DNA of 64,000 nt from Acinetobacter sp. SAAs474 (lineage in GTDB: Bacteria; Pseudomonadota; Gammaproteobacteria; Pseudomonadales; Moraxellaceae), in the NCBI RefSeq assembly GCF_032823475.1, contig NZ_CP127915.1, positions 682,001-746,000 on the forward strand. Reading direction: 5' to 3'. The position numbers and the translations under genes were made by a program. Positions within the stretch are counted from its first letter, which is position 1. Every line of letters starts with the position of its first letter. Shown piece after piece: positions 1-8,826 of the stretch. Below the pieces are notes generated by a model, which saw nothing but the letters and a program-made list of their open reading frames with translations, was not told the DNA's origin and did not search any database.

Positions 1-627
1 CTGTCGTTGTCCATTAAAGTGTGGCGTAGGAACAATAATACTCTCACCTTGCTCTGTTAATGTCTGAATAACAACCGCTAAGGCCGGTATACATCCATTA
101 CTAATGAAAATATCATCTGATGCAATAAATAGCCCATCTTCAGCCCAATGCTGTACTAAAGCCTCACGTAGACGAAGATGTCCCTGTGGATGATTATATA
201 AAAAATCTTCAGGTTGACTATGTTTTAATGCACGCTGTAATGAACGACGCATTGCCTGCATTGGCATAAGGTCGGGTGAAAGTTGAATTGCGCCTAAATG
301 AATGAGTGGTGTCTGAATAGAGGCTTGCTGAATCTCGATTTGTAATTCTAAATTTGAGACTTCACGTGCATGAGATGCAAAATCATGATGCTGTGGTACA
401 TCAATCTGTCCAACATTATGACGTTGTACAAAATAACCAATTTTAGGTTTTACTATAATTAAACCTTGTGCTTCCAATAATTCATAACAACTTTTTGCTG
501 TATTTAAACTGACTTGATGTTGTTGTGCAAAATTTCGCAATGAACTTAAACGTTGACCGACCACTAACTCACCCCGATATATTTTCTGGCTAAGCTGTGC
601 AGCAAGTTTTTGATACTGAAATACCAC
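1..627 (-). CDS. MocR-type GntR/aminotransferase regulator, C-terminus cut by the window edge
   Basis: Translating the minus strand from GTG at 627 gives 209 codons that stay open to the window edge. Residues ~5-70 form a GntR winged helix (YQKLAAQLSQKIYRGEL, then LNTAKSCYELLEAQGLI and IVKPKIGYFV). From about residue 95 the fold-type I aminotransferase domain starts, with NHPQGHLRLREAL, then SDDIFISNGC and a PTPHFNGQRQ stretch. MocR-family proteins use the PLP-binding domain as a sensor and regulate vitamin B6, GABA, taurine or other amine genes; the target here cannot be told. The PLP-lysine lies beyond the window. The frame is open upstream of the GTG, so the start is approximate. A divergent lipoprotein gene begins about 95 bp away. 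Confidence 0.85.
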   Translation of the reverse strand, partial: MVFQYQKLAAQLSQKIYRGELVVGQRLSSLRNFAQQHQVSLNTAKSCYELLEAQGLIIVKPKIGYFVQRHNVGQIDVPQHHDFASHAREVSNLELQIEIQQASIQTPLIHLGAIQLSPDLMPMQAMRRSLQRALKHSQPEDFLYNHPQGHLRLREALVQHWAEDGLFIASDDIFISNGCIPALAVVIQTLTEQGESIIVPTPHFNGQRQ

Positions 628-720
628 CCGTCTGTACCTATTTTTTAAAATGATGTGTATCTGTACTCAAATTACAACTGATTTTATGCTCTGCGTATAG
701 TGTTAAAGAGAATTTTTATT

Positions 721-1077
721 GTGAAACTCATGCTTATTTTCATGATGACATTGGTCATCAGTGCATGTCATCCAATCCAAAATGACGTTCAACAGCATCA
801 ATCTCACTTTATTTGCCAAGCACTCATTCACGGCTATTTAAAAGCGCAGCACTTGGGGGAATATGAAGTTCATCAGCAAACAAATCAGCTTAATCGTATC
901 AACTATGTCTATCAAAAACCGACGACTTCGGGCTTAGTATTGGGAATTCCACCTTTACAGCAAATCAAATTTGAATGTCGTCAATCTTCTCAACATCAGT
1001 ATCAAGTTTTCCTAATTGAACCATCTTTGGCTAAAACTGCAGTGTTATATTTTAATGCTACCAATAACATCAAATAA
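721..1077 (+). CDS. Small putative lipoprotein, unknown function
   Basis: About 118 residues. The N-terminus is a short charged/hydrophobic stretch ending in a lipobox-like LVISAC, so the protein is probably lipid-anchored through that cysteine. The mature part has two further cysteines (FICQAL and FECRQS) that could form a disulfide, and no domain I recognise. GTG at 721 is preferred over GTG at 700 because AAGAG lies about 10 bp before it and the signal peptide then starts directly. It is followed by a strong hairpin, so it is probably monocistronic. Confidence 0.65.
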   Translation: MKLMLIFMMTLVISACHPIQNDVQQHQSHFICQALIHGYLKAQHLGEYEVHQQTNQLNRINYVYQKPTTSGLVLGIPPLQQIKFECRQSSQHQYQVFLIEPSLAKTAVLYFNATNNIK

Positions 1078-1086
1078 TTGTAGTTC

Positions 1087-1119
1087 ATCAAGCTAAAAAA
1101 TTGGATTTTTTAGCTTGAT
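1087..1119 (+). terminator. Hairpin terminator behind the small lipoprotein gene
   Basis: Perfect 15-bp arms (ATCAAGCTAAAAAAT and its complement) around a 3-base loop start 10 bp after the stop codon. The A/T-rich arms supply the T run on either strand. Confidence 0.7.
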
Positions 1120-1309
1120 TGCGATGGTAAATATATACTGTTTATTGTATAAAAAATGTTTTATATATTTAGTGTATTCTAGAATAAAATCAATGATGAG
1201 AATATAGTGGATACATTCTTGAGTAAGCTTCAAATGAAGCATGTTCAATTGGAAAAGTCTGCTAAAATGCACAATGACTTTTTAATTAAAATGAATTTGG
1301 AAAAACCTA

Positions 1310-2014
1310 ATGAGTAAAGCCTTACCCATCGCTGTTGCTATCATTTTAGGCGGTGCTGCACTTGTTCCTGTTTATTATGCGACTCAACATCCAGCAACGC
1401 AAACAACAACAGTGCCTGCGAATGCATCGTCTGTTGAAAAAATTAGTTATGCTCTTGGCTATGAGGTTGCAAATCAAACACCTCCTGAATTAGACATCAA
1501 TAGTTTTGTCACAGGTGTCCGTGCAGGCCATGCCAAAGAAAAACCGGCTTATACTGAAGAAGAACTACAAAAGGCTTTTGAACAATTCCAAAAAGAACTT
1601 CAAGAAAAACAAGCCACTGAAACTAAAAAAGTTCAGTCTGAAAATAATTCCTTCTTGGAAAAAAATAAAACTCAACCTGGCGTAAAAACAACAGCTTCAG
1701 GTTTACAGTATAAAATTACCAAAGAAGGCACAGGTAAATCACCGACTCCAACCTCAATGGTTAAAGTACACTACACTGGAAAATTGGTTGATGGTAAGGT
1801 TTTTGATAGTTCAGTATCACGTGGTGAACCGATTGACTTCCCATTAAATCAAGTTATTCCTGGCTGGACTGAAGGCTTACAATTAATGAAAGAAGGTGGT
1901 AAGGCAACATTTTATATTCCAGCCAATCTGGCTTATGGACCACAAGGTGTTCCAGGTACGATTCCACCAAATAGTACTCTTATTTTTGATGTTGAATTAC
2001 TTCAAGTAAAATAA
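1310..2014 (+). CDS. FKBP-type peptidyl-prolyl isomerase with N-terminal dimerisation domain (first of three)
   Basis: 234 residues. A hydrophobic segment at residues 5-23 acts as signal peptide or membrane anchor. Residues ~41-120 resemble the helical FKBP_N domain of FkpA/FklB/Mip ([13 protein letters not shown], then a charged coiled helix). The FKBP catalytic domain spans ~125-234 with the usual pocket residues visible: Y155, F165-D166, V182-I183, W186, Y209 and F226. It should speed prolyl isomerisation or act as a chaperone for envelope proteins. The start has GGAA upstream. It is the longest of three tandem paralogues (next at 2070 and 2572). Confidence 0.9.
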   Translation: MSKALPIAVAIILGGAALVPVYYATQHPATQTTTVPANASSVEKISYALGYEVANQTPPELDINSFVTGVRAGHAKEKPAYTEEELQKAFEQFQKELQEKQATETKKVQSENNSFLEKNKTQPGVKTTASGLQYKITKEGTGKSPTPTSMVKVHYTGKLVDGKVFDSSVSRGEPIDFPLNQVIPGWTEGLQLMKEGGKATFYIPANLAYGPQGVPGTIPPNSTLIFDVELLQVK

Positions 2015-2025
2015 ACCATATCAAT

Positions 2026-2049
2026 GAAGGAGAGCAATTGCTCTCCTTC
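2026..2049 (+). terminator. Perfect palindrome between the first two FKBP genes
   Basis: Arms GAAGGAGAGCAA and TTGCTCTCCTTC abut without a spacer 11 bp after the first FKBP stop, followed by ATTTATT. It is a probable weak terminator or attenuator that would separate expression of the paralogues. Confidence 0.6.
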
Positions 2050-2069
2050 ATTTATTCTGAGGCTGATAT

Positions 2070-2522
2070 ATGAAATTACCTATTACACTTTTATGTCTTA
2101 CTTTATCAAGTACAACTTTATATGCACAAACTGGCAATACGATAGATACAACAGCCAATGTAAACAATACCATGACACAGCAATCAGGATTTAAAACGAC
2201 AGCATCTGGTTTGCAATATAAAATAACTCAAGCAGGCACGGGTCAAACACCCAAAGCCAATTCAACCGTTAAAGTGCATTACACTGGTAAGCTCTTAAAT
2301 GGTGAAATATTTGATAGCTCTGTTGCACGTGGTCAACCCATTGAATTTCCATTAAATCAAGTCATTCCTGGCTGGACTGAAGGATTGCAATTAATGAAGG
2401 AAGGTGGCAAAGCAACATTCTATATTCCTGCACGTCTCGCCTATGGTGCTCAAGGCGTTCCAGGTGTAATTCCACCCAATAGCACTTTAATTTTTGATGT
2501 TGAATTAATTCAAGTCAAATAA
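2070..2522 (+). CDS. Short secreted FKBP-type peptidyl-prolyl isomerase (second of three)
   Basis: 150 residues: a Sec signal peptide (residues 1-19, cleavage after LYA), a low-complexity Asn/Thr linker to ~40, then a complete FKBP domain with Y71, F81-D82 and W102. The domain is very close to that of the upstream paralogue, including long shared DNA stretches. It lacks the FKBP_N dimerisation domain, so it looks like a duplicate reduced to a monomeric periplasmic isomerase. It starts 21 bp after a hairpin; its own expression or read-through are both possible. Confidence 0.88.
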   Translation: MKLPITLLCLTLSSTTLYAQTGNTIDTTANVNNTMTQQSGFKTTASGLQYKITQAGTGQTPKANSTVKVHYTGKLLNGEIFDSSVARGQPIEFPLNQVIPGWTEGLQLMKEGGKATFYIPARLAYGAQGVPGVIPPNSTLIFDVELIQVK

Positions 2523-2571
2523 CAATAAACAACAGTATCTAATGCAATCTTTCTATATTTGAGATGAAATT

Positions 2572-3258
2572 ATGAAATTATCTATGACCGTTGTATGTCT
2601 TGCACTGTGCAGCACAGGATTAGCTGCAAAAACGATTAATAGCCAAAGTCCATTTGAAGATAAAGTTAGCTATAGCTTTGGTTATGTAATTGGACATAGC
2701 AATGCTGAAGCACTTAAAAATATTGATTTAGACTCATTCATCAAAGGATTAAAAACAGCAACAACAGATCAGCCGGCTGCTTTATCTGATGAAGAAATGG
2801 CAAAGACATTGAATGAGTTTAAACAGCGTAATGATGCTAAGCAACTGATTGAACAACAAAAACTTGCAGCTATAAATGCACAAGCAGGTCAAAAGTTCTT
2901 AACAGAAAATGCGCAGAAATCAGATATACGTGTGACCAAATCAGGATTACAGTACCAAATTTTAGCACCAGGTACAGGTAAAAAACCAACCGCAACCTCT
3001 AAAGTTAAAGTCAATTATGAAGGACGTTTACTTGACGGTACGGTATTTGATAGTTCAATTGCACGCCAACATCCTGTTGAGTTTCAAGTCAATCAAGTCA
3101 TTGATGGATGGAAAGAAGGTCTACCATTAATGAAAGAAGGTGCAAAATATCGATTCTTTATCCCTGCAAAACTGGCCTATGGAGAGATTGGTGCTGGTGA
3201 TGCAATTCAACCCAATAGTACCCTTATTTTTGATATCGACCTATTAGAAGTTAAATAG
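2572..3258 (+). CDS. FKBP-type peptidyl-prolyl isomerase with FKBP_N domain (third of three)
   Basis: 228 residues with a Sec signal peptide (1-19), an FKBP_N-type helical domain (~28-115; DKVSYSFGYVIGH) and the catalytic domain (~120-228). Pocket residues Y149, F159-D160, W180 and Y203 are kept. The usual VIPGW is VIDGW here and the second glycine-rich loop is changed (GEIGAGDAIQPNS), so it has diverged further than the first two. No terminator separates it from gene two (49 bp gap), so the pair may be co-transcribed. Confidence 0.88.
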   Translation: MKLSMTVVCLALCSTGLAAKTINSQSPFEDKVSYSFGYVIGHSNAEALKNIDLDSFIKGLKTATTDQPAALSDEEMAKTLNEFKQRNDAKQLIEQQKLAAINAQAGQKFLTENAQKSDIRVTKSGLQYQILAPGTGKKPTATSKVKVNYEGRLLDGTVFDSSIARQHPVEFQVNQVIDGWKEGLPLMKEGAKYRFFIPAKLAYGEIGAGDAIQPNSTLIFDIDLLEVK

Positions 3259-3502
3259 TTAAAAGCAACTTTTTTTAACGACAATTTTGATCTAATCCAA
3301 TATCACATCGAAGAATTAGACTCAAATACATGTTGGGTGAATGCGAACATCAATCACCCAGCAATATAAGCCATTTAAAGATCTAAGATATACACAGTCA
3401 ACTATACTTATCCACAGCAGATGCTGAATATATCGTACTTATCCACAAAAATGCCTTGAAGATCAGTAAAATTCAATACCCGAATAAGTATTCGTATATA
3501 AA
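3259..3502. other. Intergenic stretch with a stem-loop and two DnaA boxes
   Basis: No ORF is visible. At 3331-3363 TGTTGGGTGA and TCACCCAGCA form a stem (one mismatch) without a T run, possibly a terminator for the FKBP genes. Two TTATCCACA motifs follow (see separate entry), and the repeat array begins at about 3503. Confidence 0.6.
3408..3447 (+). promoter_or_regulatory. Two perfect DnaA boxes 31 bp apart
   Basis: TTATCCACA occurs at 3408-3416 and 3439-3447 in the same orientation, spaced about three helical turns. They lie ~45 kb from the main origin, so binding and any role in DnaA titration are inferred. Confidence 0.5.
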
Positions 3503-3833
3503 ACAAAGCAAGTCATCTTGCTTATACTACGCGCTACGCTTGTCTTGCAGCATAAAACAAAGCAAGTAATCTTACTTATACTAAGCGCTACGCTTGTCTT
3601 GCAGCATAACAAAGCAAGTAATCTTACTTATACTACGCGCTACGCTTGTCTTGCAGCATAACAAAGCAAGTATCTTGCTTATACTACGCGCTACGCTTGT
3701 CTTGCAGCATAACAAAGCAAGTATCTTGCTTATACTACGCGCTACGCTTGTCTTGCAGCATAACAAAGCAAGTATCTTGCTTATACTACGCGCTACGCTT
3801 GTCTTGCAGCATAAAACAAAGCAGTGCTTTGTT
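3503..3833. repeat. Array of six ~51-54-bp hairpin-bearing tandem repeats
   Basis: Units begin (ACAAAGCAAG) at 3503, 3557, 3609, 3661, 3712 and 3763. Each holds a small palindrome, AAGCAAG-TAT-CTTGCTT in the later copies, followed by TATACTACGCGCTACGC and TTGTCTTGCAGCAT. Copies 2 and 3 read CTTACTT in one arm, which keeps a G-U pair in RNA made from the minus strand. The last three units are nearly identical, suggesting recent expansion; the first three differ. Open frames on both strands here are translations of the repeat itself, not genes. The array ends in murJ's terminator hairpin, so it would be transcribed only by read-through from murJ or from the FKBP side. Confidence 0.85.
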
Positions 3834-3837
3834 TTAT
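3811..3837. terminator. Hairpin ending the repeat array and overlapping the murJ stop codon
   Basis: Arms ATAAAACAAAGCA and TGCTTTGTTTTAT (13 bp, perfect) flank a single base. The murJ stop codon lies in one arm. The A/T-rich arm ends could give termination in both directions. The same AAAGCAGTGCTTTG core recurs at 33556-33569 in the rRNA spacer. Confidence 0.65.
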
Positions 3838-5381
3838 GCTTCAGGTTTTAGGTCCCGAGGACGGAAGCCCGCTATAAATAATGTGATTGCATAGGTCAAT
3901 ACACCAACAACACACAGTCCGATCACTTCTAATACACGAATCCATTGTGAAACTTCACCATTATAATGGCTTAAAGCAAACCATAATGCTAATACCATTG
4001 CCATATTGGCAATCGCAAATTGAAGCACTAATTTTTTCCAATGGCTGGCAAAACGAAAAATATTACGTTTATGTAAATAGAAATAAAGCATTCCCGCATT
4101 GACTAAAGCAGATCCGGACGATGCAATTGCTAATGCCATATGATCTGCATGCCAATTAATTAACTTAAATAATCCAATAAAAATAACGTTAAAAATAGCG
4201 TTTGCCGCGACCGCCATTAAGCCAACACGAACAGGAGTTTTCATATCTTGCTGTGCATAAAAACCCGGTGCAAAAACTTTAATTAACATAAAGGAAATCA
4301 CACCAGCACTCATACATTGCAGTGCTAAAGCCGTCATTTGTGTATCTTCTAAGGTAAATTGACCACGCTGAAATAACGCTTGAATAATCGGTGTAGAAAG
4401 CATAAATAGTGCAATACTCGACGGGACACCAACTAGAACCACAACTTTAGCAGCCCAATCCATTAAGCCTTTAAATTTAGTTTTATCTTGCTGTGAATAC
4501 TCTGCTGAAAGTGATGGTAAAATAACCGTACTAATTGCTACACCAATTAAGCCTAATGGTAGTTCTGTCATTCGTTCAGCACTATACAACCACGAAACTG
4601 CACCATCTTGCATAAATGATGCCCAAATTGTATTCAGTAATAAATTAATTTGCGTTACAGATACCCCAAATAAGGCAGGTAACATCAGCCGGAGAATACG
4701 TTGTACACCTTCATGCTTAAAATCAATTTTGGGTGGTATAAGTAATTTTCTCTGCCATAACTCTGGTACTTGAATTGCAAATTGTAAAATACCTGCAATC
4801 AATACTGCCCAACCTAATGCCATAATCGGCTCAGCCATATAGGGAGTGAGCCAGAGTGCAGCAGCAATCATCGCAGCATTCAGTAAAACAGGTGCAAATG
4901 CAGGAAGGGCAAATGAACCATAACTATTCAGAATACTACTGGCAAATGCAGTTAATGACATAAAGAGTAAATATGGAATAGTCAGACGGAACATTTCTGT
5001 TGCCATGGTAAATTTTGCCGCGTCATGATTAAATCCAGGTGCATAGATATAAATAATGACAGGTGCTGCAATCATGGCCAGCATCGTTAATAAGGTCATA
5101 AAGGCACTTAAACAACCAAATACACGACTGATCAGAATCTGGACTTCAGCATGTATTCTCGTCGTTTTATATTCAGTTAATACAGGAATAAATGCTTGTG
5201 AAAATGCACCTTCAGCAAAAAGTCGCCTAAAGAAGTTAGGAATACGAAAAGCCACAACAAAAGTATCAAAGTCTTTACCAGCACCAAATACATTCAGCAA
5301 GACCACATCACGTACTAAACCCAATACGCGAGATAGCATGGTCAATGCACTTACAATCACGGTCGATCGCCACAGCGCCAT
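3834..5381 (-). CDS. murJ: MurJ, lipid II flippase
   Basis: 515 residues, the normal length for MurJ/MviN, with about 14 hydrophobic helices. It moves lipid II across the inner membrane for peptidoglycan synthesis. The N-terminus (STVIVSALTMLSRVLGLVRD) is the MurJ signature, and FFRRLFAEGAFSQAFIPVL carries the conserved arginines and acidic residue of the first loop. ATG at 5381 is chosen over GTG 5390 because AGGTG lies at the right distance. ampD lies upstream on the same strand with a ~63 bp gap; the two may be co-transcribed. Confidence 0.96.
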   Translation of the reverse strand: MALWRSTVIVSALTMLSRVLGLVRDVVLLNVFGAGKDFDTFVVAFRIPNFFRRLFAEGAFSQAFIPVLTEYKTTRIHAEVQILISRVFGCLSAFMTLLTMLAMIAAPVIIYIYAPGFNHDAAKFTMATEMFRLTIPYLLFMSLTAFASSILNSYGSFALPAFAPVLLNAAMIAAALWLTPYMAEPIMALGWAVLIAGILQFAIQVPELWQRKLLIPPKIDFKHEGVQRILRLMLPALFGVSVTQINLLLNTIWASFMQDGAVSWLYSAERMTELPLGLIGVAISTVILPSLSAEYSQQDKTKFKGLMDWAAKVVVLVGVPSSIALFMLSTPIIQALFQRGQFTLEDTQMTALALQCMSAGVISFMLIKVFAPGFYAQQDMKTPVRVGLMAVAANAIFNVIFIGLFKLINWHADHMALAIASSGSALVNAGMLYFYLHKRNIFRFASHWKKLVLQFAIANMAMVLALWFALSHYNGEVSQWIRVLEVIGLCVVGVLTYAITLFIAGFRPRDLKPEA

Positions 5382-5444
5382 CGTAATCACCTAATTAAAA
5401 ATCAAGTCGCTATTGTAATGAAACTCGTGTTGATGTCCCATTGT

Positions 5445-6041
5445 TTAATCATTCAACAATTGATCTGTTGATTGGTTTTTTAATTGTTTGAGTAAATTTC
5501 TAAACTTCATCCAGTTAAAAAAAGGCCCAGGATCTGTTTTTCTTCCAGGTGCAATATCTGAATGTCCTGCTATATGCTGTTGAATTTTTGGATATTTTTC
5601 TTGTAAAACCACAACAACTTCTGCTAATTTTTGATATTGTATCATTGTAAAATCTAAATCATCACTGCCCTCTAACTCAATACCAATTGAATAATCATTA
5701 CACTCATTTTTTCCAAGATAAATTGAACGACCCGCATGCCATGCACGATCTGCAAAGTTAACAAACTGCAATACATCACCAGTTCTTAAAATTAATAAAT
5801 GTGCAGAAACCTGCATACCTTCAATCGTTTTAAAATAAGGATGTATATTCCAATCTAATTGATTTTGAAAAAATTGTTGAATATATCCTCCACCAAATTG
5901 TGAAGGTGGCAAACTGATATTATGTAAAACAATCAACTCAATTTCTGTATCATTCGGACGCTGATTAAAATTAGGTGATGGAATCAGTTGTGCGCCAGAT
6001 AATTGCCCTTCTACCACCCGAAAGGGAGAGTGTCTTTGCAT
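5445..6041 (-). CDS. ampD: AmpD, 1,6-anhydro-N-acetylmuramyl-L-alanine amidase
   Basis: 198 residues. AmpD is a cytoplasmic zinc amidase that removes the peptide from anhydro-muropeptides imported during wall recycling; in many Gram-negatives its loss induces ampC. Zinc ligands H40, H160 and D170 are visible (IVLHNIS; GHSDIAPGRKTDPGP), with E122 and K168 in the catalytic positions, all shifted by six relative to Citrobacter AmpD. I take ATG 6041 (MQRHSPFRVVEGQL) as the start because the family begins there; the frame also permits ATG 6101, which adds 20 residues unlike the family. It is divergent from nadC and upstream of murJ. Confidence 0.93.
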   Translation of the reverse strand: MQRHSPFRVVEGQLSGAQLIPSPNFNQRPNDTEIELIVLHNISLPPSQFGGGYIQQFFQNQLDWNIHPYFKTIEGMQVSAHLLILRTGDVLQFVNFADRAWHAGRSIYLGKNECNDYSIGIELEGSDDLDFTMIQYQKLAEVVVVLQEKYPKIQQHIAGHSDIAPGRKTDPGPFFNWMKFRNLLKQLKNQSTDQLLND

Positions 6042-6205
6042 AAAATAATTCTCATGATCTGTAAAAGGTACGATATACAGATATCCTAAAACCTTCTGCA
6101 TAAAATCTCAAACCTGATGCAAGACTTGATTAAAAAATGCGATTCGATATGAATAATGCTACTATAGCGCCACTTTTGATACGTTTGAGATATACGGAAA
6201 TATAC

Positions 6206-7069
6206 ATGAACATCTCACCTACTTTATTGAATCACGCCATTGCAATTAATGTTCAGCAAGCATTACAAGAAGATATTGGTGAAGGTGATATTACCGCATT
6301 ACTGAGTCCAGAAAATGAACGAGCAACAGCCACAATTATCAGCCGCGAAAATATGATTCTGGCCGGTCAACCTTGGGTCAATGCACTCATCAACGCATAT
6401 GATCCTGATGTAGAAGTGATTTGGCTCAAAAATGATGGGGATCTTGTTACAGCCAACGAAACTTTTTTAACACTTGCAGGTACGGCTCGTAGTCTTCTCA
6501 CCATTGAACGCCCAGCATTAAATTTTATTCAAACATTGTCTGCTGTGGCTACAAAAACAGCAGATTATGTCCAGCAGTTAACGGGCCTAAATACACAATT
6601 ATTAGATACACGTAAAACCTTACCAGGCCTAAGAATTGCACAAAAATATGCCGTTGCAGTAGGTGGTGGTAAAAATCATCGTTTGGGTTTATTCGATGCA
6701 TTTTTAATTAAAGAAAACCACATTATGGCAGCAGGAGGAATTGCTCAAGCCATTGCTCAAGCACATCAAATTGCACCCAATAAACCTGTTGAAGTTGAAG
6801 TTGAAACATGGGATGAACTTAATCAGGCCTTAATAGCACAAGCCGATATTATTATGCTGGATAACTTTAGCCAGCAACAGATGATTGATGCCGTCCAACA
6901 TGTTGCTGGTCGCTGTAAACTTGAAGCTTCAGGTAATATTACGATTGATAACTTACGTGAAGTGGCGACCACTGGTGTCGACTATATTTCAATGGGTGTG
7001 CTGACTAAAGATGTCAAGGCGATTGATTTATCTATGCGTTTTAATAGTTTAGCAGCTTCACAATCCTGA
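6206..7069 (+). CDS. nadC: NadC, quinolinate phosphoribosyltransferase
   Basis: 287 residues (E. coli NadC 297). It converts quinolinate plus PRPP to nicotinate mononucleotide in de novo NAD synthesis. Family signatures: QEDIGEGDITA near the N-terminus, LDTRKTLPGLR and the GGGKNHRLGLFDAFLIKENH catalytic stretch in the middle, then EVEVETWDEL and SMGVLTKD at the C-terminus. ATG 6206 is favoured by GGAA six bases upstream; the frame extends to 6137 but those residues are unlike NadC. Confidence 0.96.
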   Translation: MNISPTLLNHAIAINVQQALQEDIGEGDITALLSPENERATATIISRENMILAGQPWVNALINAYDPDVEVIWLKNDGDLVTANETFLTLAGTARSLLTIERPALNFIQTLSAVATKTADYVQQLTGLNTQLLDTRKTLPGLRIAQKYAVAVGGGKNHRLGLFDAFLIKENHIMAAGGIAQAIAQAHQIAPNKPVEVEVETWDELNQALIAQADIIMLDNFSQQQMIDAVQHVAGRCKLEASGNITIDNLREVATTGVDYISMGVLTKDVKAIDLSMRFNSLAASQS

Positions 7070-7080
7070 TAATTTAAGCA

Positions 7081-7114
7081 TGCCAATTGATGTTCATCAT
7101 GACATAAATTGGCA
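7081..7114. terminator. Stem-loop between convergent nadC and rph
   Basis: TGCCAATT and AATTGGCA form an 8-bp stem with an inner ATGT/ACAT pairing. No T run follows, so termination is uncertain. Confidence 0.4.
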
Positions 7115-7157
7115 GCTCAAGATGCAATAACAGTAGTAAATTGCAATCCGTTTTTAC

Positions 7158-7874
7158 TTACCAACCCAGCGCTTGCTGCTGTTTTTGAATCAATTGCTGA
7201 ATTCCCTTTTCTGCCAATTCTAACATGGCATTACACTGTGTACGTGTAAAGGGTTTATCTTCAGCAGTACCTTGAATTTCAATAAATTCGCCTGCTTGTG
7301 TCATCACAACATTCAAATCGGTTTGACAGTTTGAATCTTCTTCATAACAAAGATCCAATAACACCTCATCTTGATACATTCCTACTGAAATTGCAGCCAC
7401 TAAACCTTTGAGCGGATCATGTTTAATTTTCTTTTTTTCCAATAGTACATTCATTGCATCGATTAAAGCCACTGCTGCGCCCGTAATTGCGGCTGTACGT
7501 GTACCACCATCAGCTTGAATCACATCACAATCAATGGTAATGGTATTTTCACCCAGCTTTTTAAGATCAACCATCGCACGTAAACTACGTCCAATTAAAC
7601 GTTGAATTTCTTGCGTCCGACCACTTTGTTTACCACGTGCAGCTTCACGATCACTACGGGTATGTGTAGAACGTGGCAACATACCATATTCTGCTGTTAC
7701 CCAACCTTGTCCTTGACCTTTTAAAAACCGTGGTACTGAATGGTCAATACTTGCAGTACACAAGACTTTGGTATGACCAAACTCGACCAACACTGACCCC
7801 TCTGCATAACGTGTATAGTTACGAGTAATTTTTACATCTCGTAATTGATCTAAACTACGTTGGTCAATACGCAT
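7158..7874 (-). CDS. rph: RNase PH
   Basis: 238 residues, full length for this phosphorolytic 3'-5' exoribonuclease, which trims tRNA 3' ends. Visible family motifs are [13 protein letters not shown] [15 protein letters not shown], the [17 protein letters not shown] block, the arginine-rich [24 protein letters not shown] region that binds phosphate, and [18 protein letters not shown]. The frame is intact, unlike the frameshifted rph of E. coli K-12. AAGGA precedes the ATG. Confidence 0.97.
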   Translation of the reverse strand: MRIDQRSLDQLRDVKITRNYTRYAEGSVLVEFGHTKVLCTASIDHSVPRFLKGQGQGWVTAEYGMLPRSTHTRSDREAARGKQSGRTQEIQRLIGRSLRAMVDLKKLGENTITIDCDVIQADGGTRTAAITGAAVALIDAMNVLLEKKKIKHDPLKGLVAAISVGMYQDEVLLDLCYEEDSNCQTDLNVVMTQAGEFIEIQGTAEDKPFTRTQCNAMLELAEKGIQQLIQKQQQALGW

Positions 7875-8067
7875 AATCTGTCCTTATTTTGTCTTCAATA
7901 AAATTCTTTTAAAGTATAGCAGATGACCATATAAAAACGGCGCTAAGCATGATATTTAGGCTAAATCAATCTACCATATCGATTAGGATTCTTCGGTGTT
8001 ATGTTTATTTTAAAAGCAAGATTTTGCTACAATCTGTTTTAAATTCTAATTTTTCTTGAGAATCAAT

Positions 8068-8733
8068 ATGTCGATACGTGAAGAACGCAAACTTCAAAGT
8101 CGCCAAGCGCTTTTGGATACGGCATTGTTGCTCAGTACATCTGGACGTTCATTTAACAGCATTAGTCTCAGAGAAATTACCAGACATATTGGCCTAGTTC
8201 CTACCGCATTTTATCGTCATTTTGAAAAAATGGATGCTTTAGCCTTGGAGCTGGTCGATCAGGTTTCGCTACATTTAAAACGCATTATGCATCAAATAGG
8301 ACAAACCTATTTATATTTGCCCGATGCTAAAACTAAAAATTGTCTCGACTTATTTTTTAACGCTGTTGATAAAAACCCAGAGTTATGGATTTTTCTCATT
8401 GCAGAACGTTGGGGAGGTTCAGAGATTTTAAGACAATCCATTGCAAGAGAATTGGACTTTTTAATTGAAGATTTTGCCAATGACCTACATAAAATTCCAG
8501 GTATTCAGCATATTGAAAATCAACAGGACTTAAATGTTTTGGCACAAATTCTGATTAACTTATCATTTAACTGGGCCATGACATGGATCGGTTATAAACG
8601 TCAATTTAAAGGCAATATATTAGAACAACAACAGCTTGCATTTAAAGAGCAGACGATTATTCAAATTAACTTACTCTTTCGTGGCATATCAAACTGGAAT
8701 CCACCTCAGCAAGATGAAAATAACATGCTCTAA
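8068..8733 (+). CDS. TetR-family regulator resembling FabR
   Basis: 221 residues. The N-terminal HTH (residues ~8-60; FNSISLREITRHIGLVPTAFYRHFEKMDALALELVD) is close in pattern to FabR, the repressor of unsaturated fatty acid genes, including SLREI and FYRHF. The C-terminal half also follows FabR length and layout (LFFNAVDKNPELWIFLIAERWGGSEILRQSIARE). A role in membrane lipid control is an inference from that resemblance; no desaturase or fabAB gene is adjacent. ATG 8068 follows TTGAG. Confidence 0.85.
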   Translation: MSIREERKLQSRQALLDTALLLSTSGRSFNSISLREITRHIGLVPTAFYRHFEKMDALALELVDQVSLHLKRIMHQIGQTYLYLPDAKTKNCLDLFFNAVDKNPELWIFLIAERWGGSEILRQSIARELDFLIEDFANDLHKIPGIQHIENQQDLNVLAQILINLSFNWAMTWIGYKRQFKGNILEQQQLAFKEQTIIQINLLFRGISNWNPPQQDENNML

Positions 8734-8773
8734 ATATTCTGCTTCAATTTAATAGAATATTCATCATATACCT

Positions 8774-8800
8774 GAAATGAGGTGATCTTCACCTCATTTC
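8774..8800. terminator. Bidirectional terminator between the TetR gene and dsbA
   Basis: Perfect 12-bp arms GAAATGAGGTGA and TCACCTCATTTC around TCT, between convergent stops at 8733 and 8827. Confidence 0.75.
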
Positions 8801-8826
8801 AATTTCTGAATATGCCGACTAGAGAA

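Noticed and set aside
3503..3833. CRISPR array
   Set aside because: The whole unit repeats, with no unique spacers between conserved repeats and no cas genes.
3581..3894. Open frames on both strands with repeated peptides such as CCKTSVARSISKI
   Set aside because: They are translations of the non-coding tandem repeat; unit length near 51 bp keeps a frame open by chance.
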